DNA of 64,000 nucleotides from NCBI RefSeq assembly GCF_030866765.1, contig NZ_CP133017.1:1889001-1953000 (forward strand). The letters are read 5' to 3'. Below, piece after piece: positions 60,186 to 64,000 of this stretch. Position 1 is the first letter of the stretch. Each line of letters begins with the position of its first letter. The position numbers were made by a program, and so were the translations under genes. Below the pieces are notes generated by a model, which was given only the letters and a program-made list of their open reading frames with translations, was not told the origin of the DNA and ran no database searches. Origin of the DNA: Paenibacillus silvisoli (lineage in GTDB: Bacteria > Bacillota > Bacilli > Paenibacillales > Paenibacillaceae).

Positions 60186-62045
60186 TTACGGTTCTACCGG
60201 AGGAAGCTGGCTTACGTAGCTGTCGGACAGATGAAGCAGCTTGAGCGCACGTTCGAATTCGTCATTCGTGACGGACGTTCCTTTCTGTACGCTGCCGTGC
60301 AGCGGATAGTGGGTTCCGTCGCTGTAAGTCGTGCCCGGAATAAAGAGCTCATGATCGTTGATCAGTGAACCTGATGGCAAATAGTAGCGTTCCGGCAAAA
60401 TGTTCGATGTTTGGTTCAGCAAATCCTGACCGAAATGAATATGGTCAGCCAACGAGATGCCAAGCAAATTCGTCACCGTCGGCATAATATCGGATTGGCC
60501 GCCGAGCTGCGTAAGCTTCTGGGCTTGATTGACGCCTGGCGACGAGATGATCAGCGGAATGTTAATCATATCGGTATATCCATACTCATGGCCGTAAATT
60601 TCGCGCATGAGCGCTTTATCGTCGTTATCGAGCGAGTAGATCGGCAGACCTAGGTGGTCGCCGTAGATGACGAATACGCTGTTCTCCCAGAGTCCGCGCT
60701 TTTTCAAATCGTCGATGAACAGGCCTAACGCGTAATCGGCGTAATTTTGCGCCCGGATGTAGTCGCCAACGAATGTGCCTTCGTACCGGTCCGGCAAAGT
60801 CATTTTATACTTGTGCTTCGGAATGGTGAACGGATGATGGGACGACATTGAAATCAACTGAGCGTAAAATGGTTTGCCGGACTGCTGCATGTTATCGAGC
60901 TGCTCGGCGGTTTTCTTGTATAATACTTCGTCGGATGGTCCGAAGAAGACCATGTCGTCGGTGCCGAAAAACGATTGATCGTAGTATTTGTCAAAGCCAA
61001 GCGCTTTATAAAGGCCGCTGCGGTTCCAGAACTCGACGACGTTCGTATGGAACGTGGCGCTTTGGTAGCCGTTCTGATCCATTAAACGCGGCAAGCTCGG
61101 CAGCGCTTTGTCGCTGTAGGTCATCGTTGCCGCGCCGCGAGGCGGCGTGTAGAACGACGTATTCACGACGAATTCGGCGTCCGACGTATTGCCTTGCCCA
61201 ACCTGCTGGTAGAAGTTCGGGAAATACAGATGCTCTTGGGCGAGCTTGTTCATATTCGGCGTTATTTCTTGTCCGTCGAGTTTGAGGCCGATCAAAAAGT
61301 TTTGGAACGATTCCATTTGGACGATGATGAGATTTTTGCCTTTCGCCGCTTGCCAATATTGAGGCGTTTGCGGCTCTTGAATGCCTTTCGTCTCATCGAT
61401 CAGCTCGCGCGTGATGTCCTTCATCGGCGTTTTCGGAGCGTCGTCCTTCTCGAAGATCGTATAGAGCTCATAGTTGAGAATGCCCATTTCTTCGGCTTTC
61501 ACGATTTCGTTCATGCTCGCCCGGTTCGGCAAAATATTGAAGAGACAGAGCGCGAGCGACAAAATAAAGACGAGCGAGATGACCGCGCGGTTAAGGGGAA
61601 GCTGGCTGATCGATTTCCAGTTCTTCGCTTTCGACCGTCTGGCCAGCAAAACGATAAATACGATAATATCCAGGAAAATAAACAAGTAGTACGGATCGAG
61701 AAGCGAGAATACGCTGCTCTTGACCGCGGTAACCTGGTTGACCTGCTCGAGCGCATGGTATGTGACAATTATGCCAAAATATTTATAGTACATGATGACC
61801 GCAAACAGGATGGCCGTCACCACTAAATTGACCGTCACGTACAGCGCTAATTTTCGCTTGGAGGCGAACCATTCGATTAAACAGAATAGCAGCCAGAAAA
61901 AAGGAAGCTCGGTGACGAACAGCGTCCAGGACGGACCGCCGTCGAAAATAACGAGCCAGGCCAGCATGCTTTTTATGACTAAAATGATGGTGAAAAACAG
62001 AAACGGCCTCATCTGAAACAACCGTTTGAGGCGCCAAAATGGCAT
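60186..62045 (-). CDS. LTA synthase family phosphoglycerol transferase
   Basis: The 619-aa protein has five N-terminal transmembrane helices (residues about 12-165) and an extracellular sulfatase-fold domain. Metal and nucleophile motifs are IVQMESFQ, GQGNTSDAEF (catalytic Thr), HTNVVEFWNR and IYGDHLG. It polymerises glycerol phosphate from phosphatidylglycerol into lipoteichoic acid, or primes it. ATG 62045 has AGGAGG 7 nt upstream; the frame opens at 62063. LtaS versus YvgJ/YqgS-type paralogue cannot be decided. Confidence 0.92.
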   Translation of the reverse strand: MPFWRLKRLFQMRPFLFFTIILVIKSMLAWLVIFDGGPSWTLFVTELPFFWLLFCLIEWFASKRKLALYVTVNLVVTAILFAVIMYYKYFGIIVTYHALEQVNQVTAVKSSVFSLLDPYYLFIFLDIIVFIVLLARRSKAKNWKSISQLPLNRAVISLVFILSLALCLFNILPNRASMNEIVKAEEMGILNYELYTIFEKDDAPKTPMKDITRELIDETKGIQEPQTPQYWQAAKGKNLIIVQMESFQNFLIGLKLDGQEITPNMNKLAQEHLYFPNFYQQVGQGNTSDAEFVVNTSFYTPPRGAATMTYSDKALPSLPRLMDQNGYQSATFHTNVVEFWNRSGLYKALGFDKYYDQSFFGTDDMVFFGPSDEVLYKKTAEQLDNMQQSGKPFYAQLISMSSHHPFTIPKHKYKMTLPDRYEGTFVGDYIRAQNYADYALGLFIDDLKKRGLWENSVFVIYGDHLGLPIYSLDNDDKALMREIYGHEYGYTDMINIPLIISSPGVNQAQKLTQLGGQSDIMPTVTNLLGISLADHIHFGQDLLNQTSNILPERYYLPSGSLINDHELFIPGTTYSDGTHYPLHGSVQKGTSVTNDEFERALKLLHLSDSYVSQLPPVEP

Positions 62046-62203
62046 GATAAATCCTCCTATCACGAACTAGTCCTGCAATTCTCTCAACGTACATTATGCT
62101 CCTGCGCGCAACGGTTTGTCAAAATGGAAAATAGACGCCAAACGCCGAAATGAGTGTTATACTATTTTGAAAAAGCATGGAATACGAAGGGTAACGGTCG
62201 ACT

Positions 62204-63436
62204 ATGAACGCAATGAAATCGCTAGTCTCGACGCTCCGGCTGCAGCTTGGTCCGAGAGCTTGGCATAACTTCTGCTTCGATGCGTCGGCATCGGTGCTGT
62301 TCAGCTTCTTTAACGTAGTTTTTAACCAATTTTATATTCCGATGGCCATTCAGCAGGGGGCATCCAACATTCAAGTCGGTCTGCTGTCGGCGGCTCCCGC
62401 GATCGGTCTGCTCTTCTCGCCGATTTGGGCCGGGTGGATCGAGCGGCGGCCGGATCCGAAGCCGTTCATCGTCATGCCCAACTTAATCGCGAGGGCGCTT
62501 ATTATTTTGCCGGCCTTTTTCGGGGTACCCCTTATTTACGTTGCGGTCGCGCTAATGTTTCATATGATGATGGGCATTCAGGCGCCCGCATATGCGTCGC
62601 TTGTCGTTCGCATGTATCCGCCGGAGCATCGCGGCAAGCTGATGGGCAATGTGAGAGTGGCGATGGGGATCATCATGATCCCGACCGCGTTCTTGATCGG
62701 CAAATGGACCGATGCCGCGGGGCCGTCCGGACCTCTGCTGTTCGCTTCCGTGACGGGAATCGTATCCATTCTCGTCTTCGCGAAGGTGAAGGCGCGGAAG
62801 GAGGCGCCGTCCCGGCTGAATGCCGCGAAGCGGGCGTCGATCAAGGAGCAGCTGCAGCTGATTAAGCAGAACCGCGAGATGGCGATCTTTTTTATCGCAT
62901 GCACGTTCACCGGCTTTGGCAATATTATCGCGCAGCCGCTGTACCAGATTATTCAAGTCAACTGGCTGGAGATGACGAATACGGAAATCGGCATTGCGCG
63001 CGCGACGTATTTTACGTGCCTGCTCGTTTCGTATTTCGTCGCGGGGCGCGTCATCGACAAGCTGTCGGCAAAGCATACGGTGGCTTATGGGCTTGCCGCC
63101 TTTGCCATCGTGCCGATCCTATACGCGATATTCGGCAATGTGCCGGCCGTAGTGGTCGGCAGCGGCATTCAAGGCTTAGGCGATGCCATTTGGGATCTCG
63201 GCTTCCTCGCCTATGTGTTCCGGCTTGCGCCGGGCCGCGAGGCGGTCGTCTTCGGGCTTCACCTGATGCTGTTCGGCATCCGCGGCAGCGCCGGACCGCT
63301 GCTCAGCACGTCGTTGTCGGAGACGGTGCCTCTCAACTGGCTGCTCTTTGCAGCCGCGCTGTTCGGCGCGATCGGCGTGCTGACGTTCGTGCTGCATGGC
63401 CGAAGCGTGAAGACGGGCATCGTAGAAGGATCCTGA
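62204..63436 (+). CDS. MFS transporter
   Basis: The 410-aa protein has about 12 hydrophobic segments with the MFS inter-helix loop near residue 75 (WAGWIERRPDPKPFI). Other features are PPEHRGKLMGNVRVAMG in the middle loop and GSGIQGLGDAIWDLGFLAYVFRL in the C-terminal half. The substrate is unknown. GAAGGGTAACGG lies upstream of the ATG. It is monocistronic, followed by a hairpin. Confidence 0.82.
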   Translation: MNAMKSLVSTLRLQLGPRAWHNFCFDASASVLFSFFNVVFNQFYIPMAIQQGASNIQVGLLSAAPAIGLLFSPIWAGWIERRPDPKPFIVMPNLIARALIILPAFFGVPLIYVAVALMFHMMMGIQAPAYASLVVRMYPPEHRGKLMGNVRVAMGIIMIPTAFLIGKWTDAAGPSGPLLFASVTGIVSILVFAKVKARKEAPSRLNAAKRASIKEQLQLIKQNREMAIFFIACTFTGFGNIIAQPLYQIIQVNWLEMTNTEIGIARATYFTCLLVSYFVAGRVIDKLSAKHTVAYGLAAFAIVPILYAIFGNVPAVVVGSGIQGLGDAIWDLGFLAYVFRLAPGREAVVFGLHLMLFGIRGSAGPLLSTSLSETVPLNWLLFAAALFGAIGVLTFVLHGRSVKTGIVEGS

Positions 63437-63460
63437 CCATGACTCCTGACCATGACAAAA

Positions 63461-63499
63461 AGGTCGAGTATAGGGTGCAGATGTGCCCTTACTCGACCT
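63461..63499 (+). terminator. Hairpin after the MFS gene
   Basis: AGGTCGAGTA pairs with TACTCGACCT, with an inner GGTGCA/TGCCC part. The T run is poor. Confidence 0.55.
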
Positions 63500-63562
63500 C
63501 TTGGCCATTTTTTATTTATTTAAAAGGTTTGTGTGTAAGTGAAAGCCACCGACTATACTCTG

Positions 63563-63952
63563 TTAACTGAAATAATTCGGTACTTTCGAGGCTAGCGAAT
63601 CCATCATATCATCTATCTTGTTTTTACAATTCCCATAAAAAATAACAAATACACGATAAATTGTTTTTTCTTTTTCTAGAACAGTGTAATTGGCATACGT
63701 GTAAATGATGAAGTTATTTGTGTCATTTACATTCAAAATTTTCTGTAATACTTTGTGCATATCGTCAAATGATAAGGGAGAATTTGATTCAAAACGTACA
63801 AAGCGCGAAAATATAAATGAATATGATTCTAATTGTTGAATATCGGTTATGGGAGGGAATACTTTCGAATCATTCCAAATTTGTTCTTGATTCACATTGT
63901 ATAACCAGAAGCAATTGTCGTCGGGTAACAAAGAACGAGGATCTACTATCAT
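63563..63952 (-). CDS. AT-rich protein of unknown function, possibly an immunity-type protein
   Basis: This 129-aa soluble, acidic-to-neutral protein begins MIVDPRSLLPDDNCFWLYN. It is rich in Asn, Phe, Ile and Tyr (about ten Asn in the second half), without signal peptide. Its base composition is far more AT-rich than every other gene in the window, which suggests recent acquisition. Its ATG overlaps the stop codon (ATGA) of a frame entering from the right edge, so the two are coupled. Small AT-rich proteins coupled behind a larger gene are often immunity proteins of polymorphic toxins; that is an inference, as I recognise no family. Confidence 0.7.
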   Translation of the reverse strand: MIVDPRSLLPDDNCFWLYNVNQEQIWNDSKVFPPITDIQQLESYSFIFSRFVRFESNSPLSFDDMHKVLQKILNVNDTNNFIIYTYANYTVLEKEKTIYRVFVIFYGNCKNKIDDMMDSLASKVPNYFS

Positions 63953-64000
63953 GTTGCAGGTACCAGCTTACCCGTTACAATTTCTACAATTTTGTTAATT
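63949..64000 (-). CDS. C-terminal end of a gene running in from the right edge
   Basis: Sixteen codons are open on the minus strand (ending KIVEIVTGKLVPAT) and stop at the TGA that overlaps the next ATG by the ATGA arrangement. Too little is visible to name a product. The base composition is AT-rich like the following gene. Confidence 0.5.
   Translation of the reverse strand, partial: INKIVEIVTGKLVPAT

Overview
The window looks like a chromosomal segment of a spore-forming, Gram-positive bacterium of the Paenibacillaceae (Paenibacillus or a close relative). The basis is moderately high GC coding sequence with strong AGGAGG-type ribosome binding sites, an S-box (SAM-I) riboswitch before met genes, a T-box before thrS, GlnR/TnrA-type boxes, a LiaFSR module, PrkA, SpoVR, YtxC, a gamma-type SASP-like gene with a sigma-G-like promoter, and a menaquinone-type sdhCAB operon. 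No rRNA, tRNA, CRISPR array, prophage or intact insertion sequence was found.

Layout. 1-2.3 kb: truncated membrane protein, KtrA/C-type K+ channel regulator, then an intergenic repeat block. 2.3-6.6 kb: LysR regulator divergent from sdhCAB, followed by a cluster of hairpins that share a loop. 7-14.4 kb: small regulators and transporters, a PHP phosphatase with a LysR regulator, a YdjM-like gene under a LexA-like box, and corA. 14.8-18.4 kb: S-box-controlled metA-metI-metC. 18.5-25.5 kb: mqnC, ytxC, T-box/thrS, a 3D-domain protein, an ECF sigma factor, an SASP-like gene and a conserved small protein. 25.6-40.4 kb: amtB, liaFSR, yugN-like, htrA with a two-component system, ispH, DUF2062, aroF, a GSI-beta-like glnA and serC. 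40.4-49.9 kb: orphan response regulator, trmL, AbrB-like protein, a 32-aa membrane miniprotein, aminotransferase, Rieske/DUF2161 pair, prkA, AraC/PhyH divergent pair and LytTR protein. 50-54 kb: ATP-grasp/alpha-E/transglutaminase operon, quinone reductase and a second repeat block. 54.3-64 kb: spoVR, ankyrin protein, an ABC-F gene behind a probable attenuator, a sporulation-type histidine kinase, an LtaS-like enzyme, an MFS transporter, and an AT-rich pair at the right edge.

How genes work together. Nitrogen control: amtB and glnA each have a sigma-A promoter preceded by a TGTNA-N7-TNACA-like box. Methionine: one SAM-sensing leader drives acylation of homoserine and both transsulfuration steps. 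Envelope stress: liaFSR, and htrA beside an OmpR-type two-component pair. Sporulation: prkA, spoVR, ytxC, a KinB-like kinase and the SASP-like gene are scattered.

Most interesting observation: upstream of the ABC-F gene at 56.8 kb lies a 47-codon reading frame with a strong SD, ending in S-M-R-R-R-L-P and followed 20 nt later by an intrinsic terminator. Its SD region is complementary over 15 positions (14 paired) to its own 3' end. This resembles drug-dependent ribosome-stalling attenuators such as those of erm genes; the ErmDL leader also has an S-M-R-x-R motif. Other points of note are two blocks of dispersed repeats sharing one motif, hairpins with a conserved loop but unrelated arms after sdhB, a LexA-like palindrome at the ydjM-like promoter, and a possible toxin-immunity-like gene pair at the right edge.
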